From positions 85,828 to 149,827 of the forward strand of contig NZ_CALSAN010000009.1 of assembly GCF_943372915.1 (NCBI RefSeq): a DNA stretch of 64,000 nt, read 5' to 3'. Position numbers and translations under genes: made by a program. The notes below the pieces were generated by a model. It made no database searches. It worked only from the letters and a program-made list of their open reading frames with translations, and was not told the origin of the DNA. The DNA comes from Ferrovibrio terrae_A (GTDB taxonomy: Bacteria > Pseudomonadota > Alphaproteobacteria > Ferrovibrionales > Ferrovibrionaceae). Positions 32,865 to 41,931 of the stretch are shown here, piece after piece; position 1 is the stretch's first letter, and every line of letters begins with the position of its first letter.

Positions 32865-35413
32865 ATCTCAAAGATTACCAGACCAAGGTACTCAATCGAC
32901 TTTCAGACTATCTAGAGTCTTTAGCGAAAAACCGCGATGCCGCGCGTGAATTCGAGAGCTTTCAACGAGCTCGCGGGGCTACTCCACCGCCGATTGCTTA
33001 TTGCGCAACTACATGGAGTGAGCTTGCGTCAAGAGACCTGATTCCCAAGTTAGGCGCCACGCATCCGACATGGATTCCTCGCGTCAATGGTATTCAACAA
33101 GAGGTCCCTAATATTTGCATAAAGGTGCCAACTGGCGGAGGAAAAACTCTGCTGGGATGTCATGCAGTCGGGCGGATTGGAGAAATATTTCTTGGACGAC
33201 AGACGGGCCTAGTAGTTTGGGTCGTGCCGTCTGATGCAATTCTTAGGCAGACGTACTCCCGTCTTTCTGACCGAAGGCATCCATATCGGATGGCTCTCGA
33301 TGCATACTCTGGTGGCAGGACCATCATTCTCAAAAAGGGAGATGCATTTACGTCGATTGATGTCGCAGATAATCTTTGCGTCCTCGTTATAATGCTGCAG
33401 TCGACAGTCAGAGAGAATGACGATTTACTGAGGGTCTTCCGAGATTCAGGAGGGTATTCATCATTCTTTCCGGCGGTCGATGATGAGCCAGGCAATCAAG
33501 CATTCAGGCAGGCAGTCCTAAATGCCGACATTCTAAACAACTTGAACGGATCAGGGCACTTCCCGGGAACGATAGTTCGGCACAGTCTTGCAAATGTCCT
33601 GAGGCTACTCCGGCCTGTATTTGTGATTGATGAAGGGCATCGCGCATATAGCGAACTCGCACATCAGACACTTATGAACTTAAATCCGTCGTTTGTGCTT
33701 GAGCTAACCGCCACTCCAAATTCAAATGAGCACAAGAGCAATATTCTTGTCGATGTTTCAGGCACAGATCTGAAACAAGAAAACATGATCAAGCTCCCCA
33801 TTAATATTCTAAACGTAGATGGGGATGATTGGAGAGCGACGGTCAAGCGGTCACTAGTGCTTTTGGATAAACTCTCTCTTGACGCCGAATCTGAGCGGAA
33901 AAATACCGGCAGCTACGTTCGCCCGATCTTGCTTGTAAGAGTAGAGGCAACTGGACGCGACAAGAAGGATGGAAAAAGAATCCATTCCGAAGATGTGCGC
34001 GACTATCTGCAAAAAAAGCTCCGGGTTTCGCCCGAAAAAGTTCGCGTAAAAACGGCCGATATAAACGAGCTCGGCGACGAAGATTTGATGTCACCAGAGT
34101 CTCAAGTTCAGATTGTAATAACCAAAGATGCTCTCCGCGAAGGTTGGGACTGTGCTTTCGCATACATTCTGACGGTTTTATCAAACACTACTTCATCTCG
34201 CACTCTGACACAGATGGTGGGTCGAATACTCCGTCAACCAGGCGGAGAGTTGTTCTCCACGCGTAGTCTTAACGAGAGCTACGTGCTTTCGATGAATCAA
34301 GATGTGAAAGAGGCGGTAATTGCGGTCCGCGATGGACTTTCTAACGACGGCATGATCGAGCTTGGATCGTATGTTCGTATGATCAGCACTTCCTCGGCGG
34401 ACAGCGTCTCTATCAGCAGCAATACGAAGAATTTCCCCGCTGCGATCAACTTACCAGTTGTGGGGCGTTTGAATGGAAAGGGTCTGTGGGAAGAATTCTC
34501 ACCAGAAGCTCATATTTTGCCGCTCTTGGATTGGGACAACATTCACTTTCGCAAAATCGCGGAATTCGACCCGCCTCAATCCGCTTCTGAAACAGACGTT
34601 TCTATCAGTATCTCGAAGACTGGCTCTCAAGCCACGGCAGTCTCCGTCAAATCAAACAGCGACACAGAGATTCCTCTTTTAGGCTCAAGCCTAGCGGCCT
34701 CTGTGGCATATTTAGTTTCGACAGTCCCGAACGTTTGGCAAGCTACTCGTATTTTGCGCTCCGCAGAGTCAGCACTTGTAGGTCGGGGGTTTTCTTCTCA
34801 GGTAGTGTCTGGCGCACGGGCCGCACTTGTTGAGGCGATTCGTCGCGATGTTGCGGAGCAGATCCAGGATCAATCGCGCAGAATTTTTCTAAGTTTGGTG
34901 AAATCAAAGGAAGTTCAGCTAATCTCGAAGACTCATAGTGGAAAGCAAATTAAAATTCCAAGTTCATTTGAGATTTTAAAGTCAGAGTCTGACACTGCAG
35001 TCGCCCAACGTGACGGAAGTGCGCTGAAGAAAAATGTCTATCAAAGAATTTATCACTCGATGCTCAACGGGTTTGAGCTTGAGGTTGTTCGGGCGTTAGA
35101 CAAGTCGAAAGCGGTGAACTGGTGGTATAGAGTCCCCGTGTTTGGCGATTGGTCACTCACCGGTTGGAGAGATGCGAGAATCTTTCCAGATTTTCTGGTT
35201 TCGTTGAAAAAGCAGAGTGGTAACGAGGAATTCCTTGTGCTCGAAACCAAAGGGTCGCATTTAGCTGGAAATGAAGACACAAAGTATAAGTCTGAGCTTA
35301 TATCTGCCCTGTTTGGAAGTTCACATGACGAAGGGGTCTATAAAAATTGGAAGGCAGCGATTGTAATGGATAATAATTGGCAGGCAGATTTACAGGCGTT
35401 GCTCGCGCCTTGA
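32861..35413 (+). CDS. Type III restriction enzyme Res-like subunit (helicase-nuclease)
   Basis: An 850-residue superfamily 2 helicase. Walker A is KVPTGGGKTLLG near residue 88, the DEAD-type box is VFVIDEGHRAYSE near 255, motif III is LELTATPN, and motif VI is MVGRILRQPGG. The C-terminus has a PD-(D/E)XK nuclease: ARIFPDFLVSLKK (near 776) then FLVLETKG (near 795). It starts in the ATGA overlap with the Mod-like gene. Res subunits cleave after ATP-driven communication between Mod-bound sites. All motifs look intact, in contrast with the partner. Base composition is more A/T-rich than the chromosome, as for the whole module. Confidence 0.92.
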   Translation: MNLKDYQTKVLNRLSDYLESLAKNRDAAREFESFQRARGATPPPIAYCATTWSELASRDLIPKLGATHPTWIPRVNGIQQEVPNICIKVPTGGGKTLLGCHAVGRIGEIFLGRQTGLVVWVVPSDAILRQTYSRLSDRRHPYRMALDAYSGGRTIILKKGDAFTSIDVADNLCVLVIMLQSTVRENDDLLRVFRDSGGYSSFFPAVDDEPGNQAFRQAVLNADILNNLNGSGHFPGTIVRHSLANVLRLLRPVFVIDEGHRAYSELAHQTLMNLNPSFVLELTATPNSNEHKSNILVDVSGTDLKQENMIKLPINILNVDGDDWRATVKRSLVLLDKLSLDAESERKNTGSYVRPILLVRVEATGRDKKDGKRIHSEDVRDYLQKKLRVSPEKVRVKTADINELGDEDLMSPESQVQIVITKDALREGWDCAFAYILTVLSNTTSSRTLTQMVGRILRQPGGELFSTRSLNESYVLSMNQDVKEAVIAVRDGLSNDGMIELGSYVRMISTSSADSVSISSNTKNFPAAINLPVVGRLNGKGLWEEFSPEAHILPLLDWDNIHFRKIAEFDPPQSASETDVSISISKTGSQATAVSVKSNSDTEIPLLGSSLAASVAYLVSTVPNVWQATRILRSAESALVGRGFSSQVVSGARAALVEAIRRDVAEQIQDQSRRIFLSLVKSKEVQLISKTHSGKQIKIPSSFEILKSESDTAVAQRDGSALKKNVYQRIYHSMLNGFELEVVRALDKSKAVNWWYRVPVFGDWSLTGWRDARIFPDFLVSLKKQSGNEEFLVLETKGSHLAGNEDTKYKSELISALFGSSHDEGVYKNWKAAIVMDNNWQADLQALLAP

Positions 35414-35414
35414 G

Positions 35415-36614
35415 CTAGGCCGCCGACAGAAATACTCGCTCTAGTTCGTTTCGGTAGCTGGAAAGATCGAGTTCTTTCAATTCATTAAAGCTGTTCGACC
35501 TCGACCCTCTAATGGGCCCCCCGCGTAGGGCGATCTCCAGCAAGGAGTCGAACAGATCGAGCGGAAGTGCGTGTCCACTTCGCGCGCTTCTTACAATTAG
35601 GCCCGCAGCTGCTTGTCCGCTCAGCGGCTCTCCAGTGTCATTTTGAACAAACTCATCAAGGTTAGTCGCAAACTCAGCTTCAGGATGAGCGACGGTCCAA
35701 ATAAAACCGTCTTCCGAAAATCCATTCTCAGAAATCTCAGCAAATCCAACCTGAAGCCCAGCTCCAAAACTTCCTACATCGGATCTATGTTGTTCGAAGA
35801 CCAAGCTCATCACAAAGTGACCCATTGGAACAGCAACTGCATTTCCCGCCATGCGAACAATATCGGTCTTCGTTTCTCCCTCGAAGTCTTCGGGGGTAAA
35901 CCCCTGCAAACGCGCACAACCGTCGGCCGACAGTTTCGAAATTTGGCCGTCGGTAAAGACAGCTACGACTGACCGTCCCTTATTGTCAGATGCACCGACC
36001 TTCAATGCCGGGGTGTAGCCACGGTTAAAGCAAATCGATCGGCCTCCGGCTGTCCAATAGAAGCCAGCAGCTCTTGGGCTCTCCGTCTGTGAGCTAATGG
36101 GCGCCGATGGAGTTTGGGCGTGAAGAGTGTTTGCAATTTCACGAACTTTGGACGCGACCATAAAGACCCGCTTCCGATCCTGTGGAAGTCCAAATTGACG
36201 AGCGTTTAGTGTCCGCCAAGAAATAAATGGGTAACCGGCCTGTCGAAAATACGCCAGAACCCCCTCGAACTCCTTGCCCCCATTCATTGTCAGCAGGTTT
36301 GGGACGTTCTCAGCGACGATCGTATGTGAGCCAGCCTCAATGGCAATTTCTACCATTCGGTAGAAAAGCCCTGATCGCGCTCCGGAAAGGCCTGCCATCG
36401 AACCGGCAATAGAGATGTCTTGGCAAGGCCATCCCCCTACGACCACATCGGCTTTGGGGGGCTGTAACGAATTTACATCCCGGTGAATCTGGGCAGGGCC
36501 GACCCGGCGCTCCAACACCCGAATACATGCCTCGTCTTTCTCGCAGACCAGTAAAGGTACAGTCGACGGATGCTCGAGACCACCGGCCCCACTGAATAGG
36601 CTTATGTACTTCAT
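35415..36614 (-). CDS. C5-cytosine DNA methyltransferase
   Basis: A 399-residue enzyme with all core motifs: I (MKYISLFSGAGGLE), IV (VVGGWPCQDISIAG with the catalytic Cys), VI (IVAENVPNLL), VIII (NARQFGLPQDRKRVFMVA) and X (RMAGNAVAVPMG). It carries an extra C-terminal 120 residues after motif X that may be a partner or DNA contact region. The stop codon lies one base past the Res stop, convergent, and the base composition matches, so it probably travels with the Mod-like/Res pair. It is the only intact methyltransferase of the module. Confidence 0.95.
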   Translation of the reverse strand: MKYISLFSGAGGLEHPSTVPLLVCEKDEACIRVLERRVGPAQIHRDVNSLQPPKADVVVGGWPCQDISIAGSMAGLSGARSGLFYRMVEIAIEAGSHTIVAENVPNLLTMNGGKEFEGVLAYFRQAGYPFISWRTLNARQFGLPQDRKRVFMVASKVREIANTLHAQTPSAPISSQTESPRAAGFYWTAGGRSICFNRGYTPALKVGASDNKGRSVVAVFTDGQISKLSADGCARLQGFTPEDFEGETKTDIVRMAGNAVAVPMGHFVMSLVFEQHRSDVGSFGAGLQVGFAEISENGFSEDGFIWTVAHPEAEFATNLDEFVQNDTGEPLSGQAAAGLIVRSARSGHALPLDLFDSLLEIALRGGPIRGSRSNSFNELKELDLSSYRNELERVFLSAA

Positions 36615-36762
36615 CTACAGCTCGGGACAGGAAAATGTTAAGCTACAATATATAGTATAGCGCGCTCCTATTCGCTTCGAGTCAAATCGGCGTTTCCCCC
36701 ATAGTATCCACAGCAAATTTTGCCCGAATCGTCCAATTCTCCTTAAAATGTTGAACAAAGTT

Positions 36763-39069
36763 CTATGTGCCTTCCCACACCCTGTTCAGTACCTGGGCAG
36801 CGATCCCGGCCTTGTCCTGCGGCAGAAACCGCCCGTAGTGCTTTGACACCATCTCAGGCGTGTCTTGGATCGCATAGCTGGCATGCTCGTAGGAACCCGT
36901 CTGTTTCAGGATATGGGTGGCCAGAACATCCCGGATGTTGTGCGGTCCATGAGGAAGTAAGCCCTTGATGGCACCGTTCCCGGTGTATGGATTGAAGATT
37001 CCGTATCGCTGCACTGTAAGACGCCAGGCCTCGTAAAACGTGTTCTGGTCGTAGGCCGCTTCGGTGCTGGTGGTTTTGGCTGTCTTGACGAAAAAGGTGC
37101 CCGGGTCCTCAGCAGTATTCAGCAACCGCGCCCGGTGTCGATTGATATAGGCCTCCAGGTAGGCATACAGGTCAGCCAGATCTGGCAGCACCAGCCGAAA
37201 TGGCTTCGAGCCGAAGAATGATGATGTTCCGTTCTTGAAGGCTACGCTGGGGATCAGGACCTCCCAGCCTTGGTCGCGATCGCTCCAGCGCAGTTCGCCG
37301 CGTCTGAGCTCTTCTAGCCGCCGTTCTGACCGAGGGTTGTCGCCTGGAAGGCAGAGCATGAGCTCTCGCATGTTCCGCTGCCTTAGGCCTAGATGCAGGC
37401 CCAGACGCAGCAGCAGGAACGACCGGACCGCCTCGGCATGACTGAGGGGATAAACATGCTCATCCGGCATCAGCCGCACAATCTCATCCGTAATCTTTCG
37501 GTACTCCGCAACCGGCTTCTCGGCTTCCAGGACCACGAGAATAGGCTCGAATGGGTCGCGGTGAACACGCGCCACACGCTCAATTTCGCGGTTCCGAAGC
37601 TTGGTATGCTGGTGCAGCTGTTCGCAAGCCAGATCCCAATCTGCTTGGACGCGGACAAGATCCTCCTGCGTGATTAGACCTGGAATTACCTCCAGATGCT
37701 GGGCGATCTGAGGTGACTGGCGCAGCCAACCTGTATCCTTGCGGGTCAGGGCGGCGCCCAGAACCAGCATGTCGCATTCCCACATCGTGTAGAACCCGCG
37801 CTTCCGCTCTCGCCAGTTCAGGTACCAGTCCCAGACCTGGGGAAAGACCATCATTGCAAAGGTCAGGCTTTCGAGGCGGGCGCCGAAACCCCGTACGCCT
37901 GACCGCGGGGAGGCCGCGAAAGCGCCGAACATCAGGCCAAAGTGCTCGATGCGCTGGGCTGCGGTCTCGCTGTTCCAGACCCCGTTCCGCTGCTGGCCGA
38001 GTGCAGTCAGGGTTGCTGTCTTGAACCGGACCAGCTCGTTCATCTCGGCTTCCAGTCGAGGCGGCGCGGTGAACGCAGTCTTGTGAATTTCGGGGTCAAG
38101 CTCATTCGGCTCATCGGACTGCTCAACCGTGCCCCTACGGCGTGTCTTGGTTTGCAGGGAATTGAACCGCACTGCGTAGGGCACTTTTGCAGCCGTGGAC
38201 TGGTAACGCCGATATTCGGTTGCACCGGTGATGATGTTCGCCTGTACCCAGGTCAAGATTTCATCCTGCTCCTCCCTGGAACGCAGGTTGAAATCCTCAG
38301 GCAGATGCCATGCCAGGCGGCGGGCTTCCGCTCGCTTAACCTGAGGCATCCTGTGCCCGGTCAATGCCCGGCTCGGATGCGCCAGCCTGGCTTTAAAGTA
38401 GCCGACCGGGAGCCTGTAACGGCGTTCAATACGACTAAGTGCTTCGAAGCTCTGGATGGTTCTGGGCTGCCTCTCGCCTGTACACCACATCCGGATGCTA
38501 TGAGGGTCGACCAGCCGGTCCGGTTCACCAACTGCTCGGTAGAGATGGTGAACAGTATCGCCATGCCGCTTCATTTCGGTAGCAAGAGCTGCTGGAAAGG
38601 CCATGCGCTCCGTGTTCGCATCCCAAAGTGGTTCAGGGAATTCGACGATCGTCTTTTTCCGCTTGCCTCGACGAGGCTTCCCGCTATCGGGCGGGTTCGC
38701 AGGTTTGGCTGCCTTATGCGCTGGCTGGGTCTTCAGTGTTTCCGGTCGAATGTTGGTCGGTGGCGCCCTGTATGGCTGCGCACCAACCGCAAAAAGGGTC
38801 CGGCATATGCTGTTCGAAATGGGAACCAGGTGCTTCCGGATCTCCCGCATAACATCTGGGGGAATGCCGCATAGTTTAGCAGCAGCATTTAGGTTGATGG
38901 AGTTCCCACGCAGCGGAGGGAATGTTCTTTGCTCTAGCAGTCCTTTCAGATACAGGCGAAGCCGGTTGGCGTCCTCAGCGTTTGTGATGGGTTCGATGCG
39001 CGCAGCGAAGTACGCATCGACCATGGCCGGGGTAGTGTGTGACAGGGTTGACGCAACATGCCTGTTCAT
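36763..39069 (-). CDS. Large (768-residue) tyrosine recombinase-like protein
   Basis: The C-terminal third has a tyrosine recombinase core: GLHLGLRQRNMRELM (first Arg), HGPHNIRDVLATHILK (H-x-x-R) and a final VSKHYGRFL with the nucleophile tyrosine. The N-terminal half is unusual: after a basic proline-rich linker (near residue 115-140) there is a segment with Cro-like character (MWCTGERQPRTIQSF), suggesting built-in DNA recognition. It is twice the size of a phage integrase. The start overlaps the small upstream gene (ATGA). Recombinases of this size occur in mobile islands, sometimes as parts of multi-recombinase modules; the substrate is unknown. Confidence 0.8.
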   Translation of the reverse strand: MNRHVASTLSHTTPAMVDAYFAARIEPITNAEDANRLRLYLKGLLEQRTFPPLRGNSINLNAAAKLCGIPPDVMREIRKHLVPISNSICRTLFAVGAQPYRAPPTNIRPETLKTQPAHKAAKPANPPDSGKPRRGKRKKTIVEFPEPLWDANTERMAFPAALATEMKRHGDTVHHLYRAVGEPDRLVDPHSIRMWCTGERQPRTIQSFEALSRIERRYRLPVGYFKARLAHPSRALTGHRMPQVKRAEARRLAWHLPEDFNLRSREEQDEILTWVQANIITGATEYRRYQSTAAKVPYAVRFNSLQTKTRRRGTVEQSDEPNELDPEIHKTAFTAPPRLEAEMNELVRFKTATLTALGQQRNGVWNSETAAQRIEHFGLMFGAFAASPRSGVRGFGARLESLTFAMMVFPQVWDWYLNWRERKRGFYTMWECDMLVLGAALTRKDTGWLRQSPQIAQHLEVIPGLITQEDLVRVQADWDLACEQLHQHTKLRNREIERVARVHRDPFEPILVVLEAEKPVAEYRKITDEIVRLMPDEHVYPLSHAEAVRSFLLLRLGLHLGLRQRNMRELMLCLPGDNPRSERRLEELRRGELRWSDRDQGWEVLIPSVAFKNGTSSFFGSKPFRLVLPDLADLYAYLEAYINRHRARLLNTAEDPGTFFVKTAKTTSTEAAYDQNTFYEAWRLTVQRYGIFNPYTGNGAIKGLLPHGPHNIRDVLATHILKQTGSYEHASYAIQDTPEMVSKHYGRFLPQDKAGIAAQVLNRVWEGT

Positions 39070-39407
39070 AATTCCACGTCACCCTCAATCGGCTGATCCG
39101 GGTCGAAATCAATATCTGCGATTGGACCGACCAATATTTCGATTCGAGCCTTGAGCTCTTCTGTGATTGGTACAGGTAGGGTTGGGTGCGCTGCGTCGTA
39201 CTGGTCCAGGAACGACTTCAACGCGGCCATGTCCGCTTTGCCCATATCGATATTGGCCGCCAGACAAATTTCAGAGACGATGTCATGCAGATATCGTTCG
39301 AGAGCGGCAACGATAACCCCGTCGGGACTAGGATGGCGGCCGAGACGAACCATGCCCTCAATGAAATCGTTTAGGCCATCCGGCAGTCCAATAATCCGAA
39401 CTGGCAT
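39066..39407 (-). CDS. Small ribbon-helix-helix-like protein coupled to the recombinase
   Basis: 113 residues from the ATG at 39407. The N-terminus (MPVRIIGLPDGLNDFIEGMV, then RLGRHPSPDGVIVAALERYL) follows the ParD-like ribbon-helix-helix pattern: a short strand with LP, then two helices split by GR-P-S. The C-terminus is acidic. Its stop overlaps the recombinase start, so it may be a directionality factor or autoregulator for that recombinase. A decayed second copy lies at 19964. The longer frame upstream to 39704 is a shadow of the phosphoesterase gene. Confidence 0.65.
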   Translation of the reverse strand: MPVRIIGLPDGLNDFIEGMVRLGRHPSPDGVIVAALERYLHDIVSEICLAANIDMGKADMAALKSFLDQYDAAHPTLPVPITEELKARIEILVGPIADIDFDPDQPIEGDVEL

Positions 39408-39430
39408 TGAGTAACTCTCCTGCTCCAAAG

Positions 39431-40246
39431 CTAAACGACAACAAATTTGGCGGGGTCGAACCCTCCCGTGAATTCTTTGGGATACCCTCGCTGATTGGAT
39501 ACGAACCGAGTGCCGTCGATTGTGACGTCCAGACACCAATGGTGGTGCCCAAAGAACCAGGCATCCGGTCGGTAATGCGCAATCAAGTCGTCCAGTTCGG
39601 CATGGAAAGCCCTCATCAGAGGGGTGAACTCGTATTGAACATTCCAGAGTTCTTTCCGCAGGCTTGGGGCGTGATGCGTAACCACGACGGTCCTGCCATC
39701 CCATGGGTTGGATAGTTCCCTATCCAACCAAGCAACTGCATCTCTATGGAACTTCTGGGTATCGGAGGGTCTAAGAAGTCGTCCCTGATAACCGATAAGG
39801 CGATAGTCGTTCAGCCTCGGCGGTACATCGTCATAATCAGTCCAAAGAGTCGTGAATAGGATGCGGACACCGTGCTGAGGCATTCTCAAGACGGTGTTGC
39901 TTGCAAACACGGCCTGATCGGCTTGCTCCGTCGAGGTCTGCGTCACGCCTTCAATTGTCGCCCCGTAGAATTCGTGATTTCCCGGCAACAGAACCACTGA
40001 GGTCTCAAGGTACTGGGCGACAGCATTCGCATATTGCATCGCCTTGCTGCCCAGATCGATGTCACCAGCCAAGATGAGCATGTCAGGCTGCCCTGCCTTC
40101 AATGCGCGTAGGTCCGGCCCCTTCATGGTTTTACGGTCGTCCGAACCTGCGGCGTGTGCGGGGTGAGTATCCTCAGCGTCTAGCAGGGGGTGAGCTGAGG
40201 GCTTCTCGAATTCCAGATGCAGATCGGACATGAGTGCAATTTTCAT
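39431..40246 (-). CDS. Calcineurin-like metallophosphoesterase
   Basis: A 271-residue protein with the full metallophosphoesterase motif series: MSDLHLEF (D-x-H), LILAGDID (GD), LLPGNHEFY (GNH), VVTHHAPS and WFFGHHHWCLD (G-H-x-H). No signal peptide is present, so it is cytoplasmic. The substrate is unknown; nucleotides, cyclic nucleotides or phosphodiesters are possible. It follows the 40250-40573 gene by three bases on the same strand, so they form one operon. It sits upstream of the small ribbon-helix-helix gene with a 23-base gap. Confidence 0.88.
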   Translation of the reverse strand: MKIALMSDLHLEFEKPSAHPLLDAEDTHPAHAAGSDDRKTMKGPDLRALKAGQPDMLILAGDIDLGSKAMQYANAVAQYLETSVVLLPGNHEFYGATIEGVTQTSTEQADQAVFASNTVLRMPQHGVRILFTTLWTDYDDVPPRLNDYRLIGYQGRLLRPSDTQKFHRDAVAWLDRELSNPWDGRTVVVTHHAPSLRKELWNVQYEFTPLMRAFHAELDDLIAHYRPDAWFFGHHHWCLDVTIDGTRFVSNQRGYPKEFTGGFDPAKFVVV

Positions 40247-40249
40247 GTC

Positions 40250-40573
40250 TCACCGGCCGTTCTGAGTCAGATCGAACCGTGCGTCGCCAATTTTCTCTCC
40301 ATCATCCAAGACATCGAAGAGATAGGTCTCTGTCAGAGTTCCGGCATCCCGGCGAACCCAGACCGCACTATCGATAAATTCACGGATAGCGTCGTCAATT
40401 GCGTCAAATTTCTTTCCTGAAGTCCGACGGTAGTGGAGTGAAATTTTTTCTGGCGTGACTTCAATAACAGAGGCATCGTTGCACCCATCTTCAAACAAGG
40501 CATCGAGATATACCTGCGAGTTTTGTGCCCCATGCGGCAGCTTCACAATCACCGTGAAATCAAAGTTTGGCAT
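40250..40573 (-). CDS. Hypothetical protein in the phosphoesterase operon
   Basis: 107 residues (MPNFDFTVIVKLPHGAQNSQ). It looks like a small alpha/beta protein: a strand-rich N-terminus, then AIDDAIREFIDSAVWVRRDAG. No family was recognised. It is immediately upstream of the metallophosphoesterase gene (three-base gap), so the two are co-expressed and may act together. Confidence 0.6.
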   Translation of the reverse strand: MPNFDFTVIVKLPHGAQNSQVYLDALFEDGCNDASVIEVTPEKISLHYRRTSGKKFDAIDDAIREFIDSAVWVRRDAGTLTETYLFDVLDDGEKIGDARFDLTQNGR

Positions 40574-40684
40574 CTCGCTATTCCTTATCTGCTCTTACCT
40601 GCTGTTCAGGGTGCCGCGGTCTTTCAGGAACGAGCGGCGGCCTCGGATAGGCGGGGTGTTCTCCACGATGTGCCTCCAGCGACG

Positions 40685-41008
40685 TCACTTCGTGGCTCGG
40701 TCCAGCACGCGCCGGATGCGATAGAAACGCCCCTGGGTTCGCACCCAGCCGGTTTCCCAGTCAGCGACCATGAGCTCGGATGTCCGGAAGACGCGGCTGT
40801 AATCGGTCGCTTCATCCAAATGTCCGATCAAACAGGGCATTACCCTCTTGGCGAGGACGACCTGGTCGAGACATGGCGCCGCTTCAATGCTTGGGATCGG
40901 GATATCTCCGTTGGCGATGAGCATCAGATCGCGGGTGAGATCCGTCAGCTGGGCAATGCGGGCATTCAAGTCGCCGTGCATTTGGCGACCACAATCGATG
41001 GTGATCAT
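40685..41008 (-). CDS. Small hypothetical protein, paralogue of the next gene upstream
   Basis: 107 residues. It ends DWETGWVRTQGRFYRIRRV, which matches APELGWARTLNRFYRLGRP of the gene at 41077. Both also share a middle P-C-L-x-G-x block. The family may be DUF6634, but this is from memory of a pattern. No catalytic motif is seen. The pair probably arose by tandem duplication. Confidence 0.55.
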   Translation of the reverse strand: MITIDCGRQMHGDLNARIAQLTDLTRDLMLIANGDIPIPSIEAAPCLDQVVLAKRVMPCLIGHLDEATDYSRVFRTSELMVADWETGWVRTQGRFYRIRRVLDRATK

Positions 41009-41076
41009 GGATTCCTACCTGGTTGAACGAAGCGAGAGACGGCTTGCGTCTAAGGTTCGGTGGTCTGGTGGGCACG

Positions 41077-41412
41077 TCAGTGCCGTCGGACGCCATCGCG
41101 TTCCGCCATTGGTCGCCCAAGGCGGTAAAATCGGTTTAGCGTTCGAGCCCAGCCGAGCTCAGGCGCATAGACCCATAGATCAGACGTCAATACAGCGGGT
41201 CCGCGGACCGTCGGATGGCCGTGGATAATTCCAGTCAAGCACGGGGCCATCCTGAAAGTACCTGCGTAGTTGTCTAGGAATGGTGCGTCGGCCAATTCCG
41301 CTACGGGCTGGTAACCACCAGCGATTTTGGCCAAATCACTGCAAAGCGCCTGAAGGCGGCGCAGTTCGACGTCAGCGTCACGGTCGACGCCATTCGGCGA
41401 GATGATAAGCAT
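41077..41412 (-). CDS. Small hypothetical protein, paralogue of the gene at 40685
   Basis: 111 residues from the ATG at 41412, which has GGGGA eight bases upstream; an in-frame extension to 41496 lacks a ribosome site. LRRLQALCSDLAKIA is a helix, then APFLDNYAG, CLTGIIHGHPTVRGP and the conserved WARTLNRFYRLG end. Function is unknown. It is separated from its paralogue by 68 bases. Confidence 0.55.
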   Translation of the reverse strand: MLIISPNGVDRDADVELRRLQALCSDLAKIAGGYQPVAELADAPFLDNYAGTFRMAPCLTGIIHGHPTVRGPAVLTSDLWVYAPELGWARTLNRFYRLGRPMAERDGVRRH

Positions 41413-41639
41413 CGTCTTGTCCCCTGACAGCCATAAGGTTGGGTTGCCAATCCGCGGATATGCGGGGGGACTGGGCCGCTCCGGCGCCAGGGGCAACGAG
41501 GCCGTAGTCGGTTCGTGGCTGGGACTTCCCCAGCTGAATGGCCGAATGCGGGTCTGAGCACCTCATGCGGAGAACAATAGCGGCACAAATGTAGGAGTCA
41601 ATGCCACATTGACCGGCCGCCGAGATTTTTTGGCGACAG

Positions 41640-41912
41640 TCAGAGCAAAGCCTGGATACCCTTGCGGTCGACAATATCCAGTAGCCGGGCAGCCGGACCG
41701 CGCGGTTTCTTTGAACCTAGCTCCCAAGCTACAACCATTGGCTTTCCCACATTCAGCAAAATTCCGAACGTGGATTGGCTGCACTTCGCCTTGCGGCGGA
41801 TACTGCGGACACGTGTGCGAGTGAAGCTTGGGACGGGCGGAGCACTGTGCGCGGCGGCAACCACCTTGGCTGCAGCCCCGCCCGTGCGAGAGTTGTTCTG
41901 GTGGCCCTTCAC
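41640..41912 (-). CDS. XRE-family (HigA/NadS-like) DNA-binding protein
   Basis: 90 residues from a GTG start with AAGGGAAG just upstream. After a 30-residue alanine-rich lead comes a helix-turn-helix: RTRVRSIRRKAKCSQSTFGI, VGKPMVVAWELGSKKPRGPA, then RLLDIVDRKG. The W-E-x-G-x-x-x-P-x-G-P-A-x-R-L-L pattern is that of HigA-type antitoxins. No HigB-like toxin gene is adjacent, so it may be an orphan regulator. Confidence 0.7.
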   Translation of the reverse strand: MKGHQNNSRTGGAAAKVVAAAHSAPPVPSFTRTRVRSIRRKAKCSQSTFGILLNVGKPMVVAWELGSKKPRGPAARLLDIVDRKGIQALL

Positions 41913-41931
41913 GATGGCGCTTCCCTTAACT

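Noticed and set aside
37942..38874. 310-codon plus-strand frame
   Set aside because: It lies entirely opposite the 768-residue recombinase gene and has no protein-like features.
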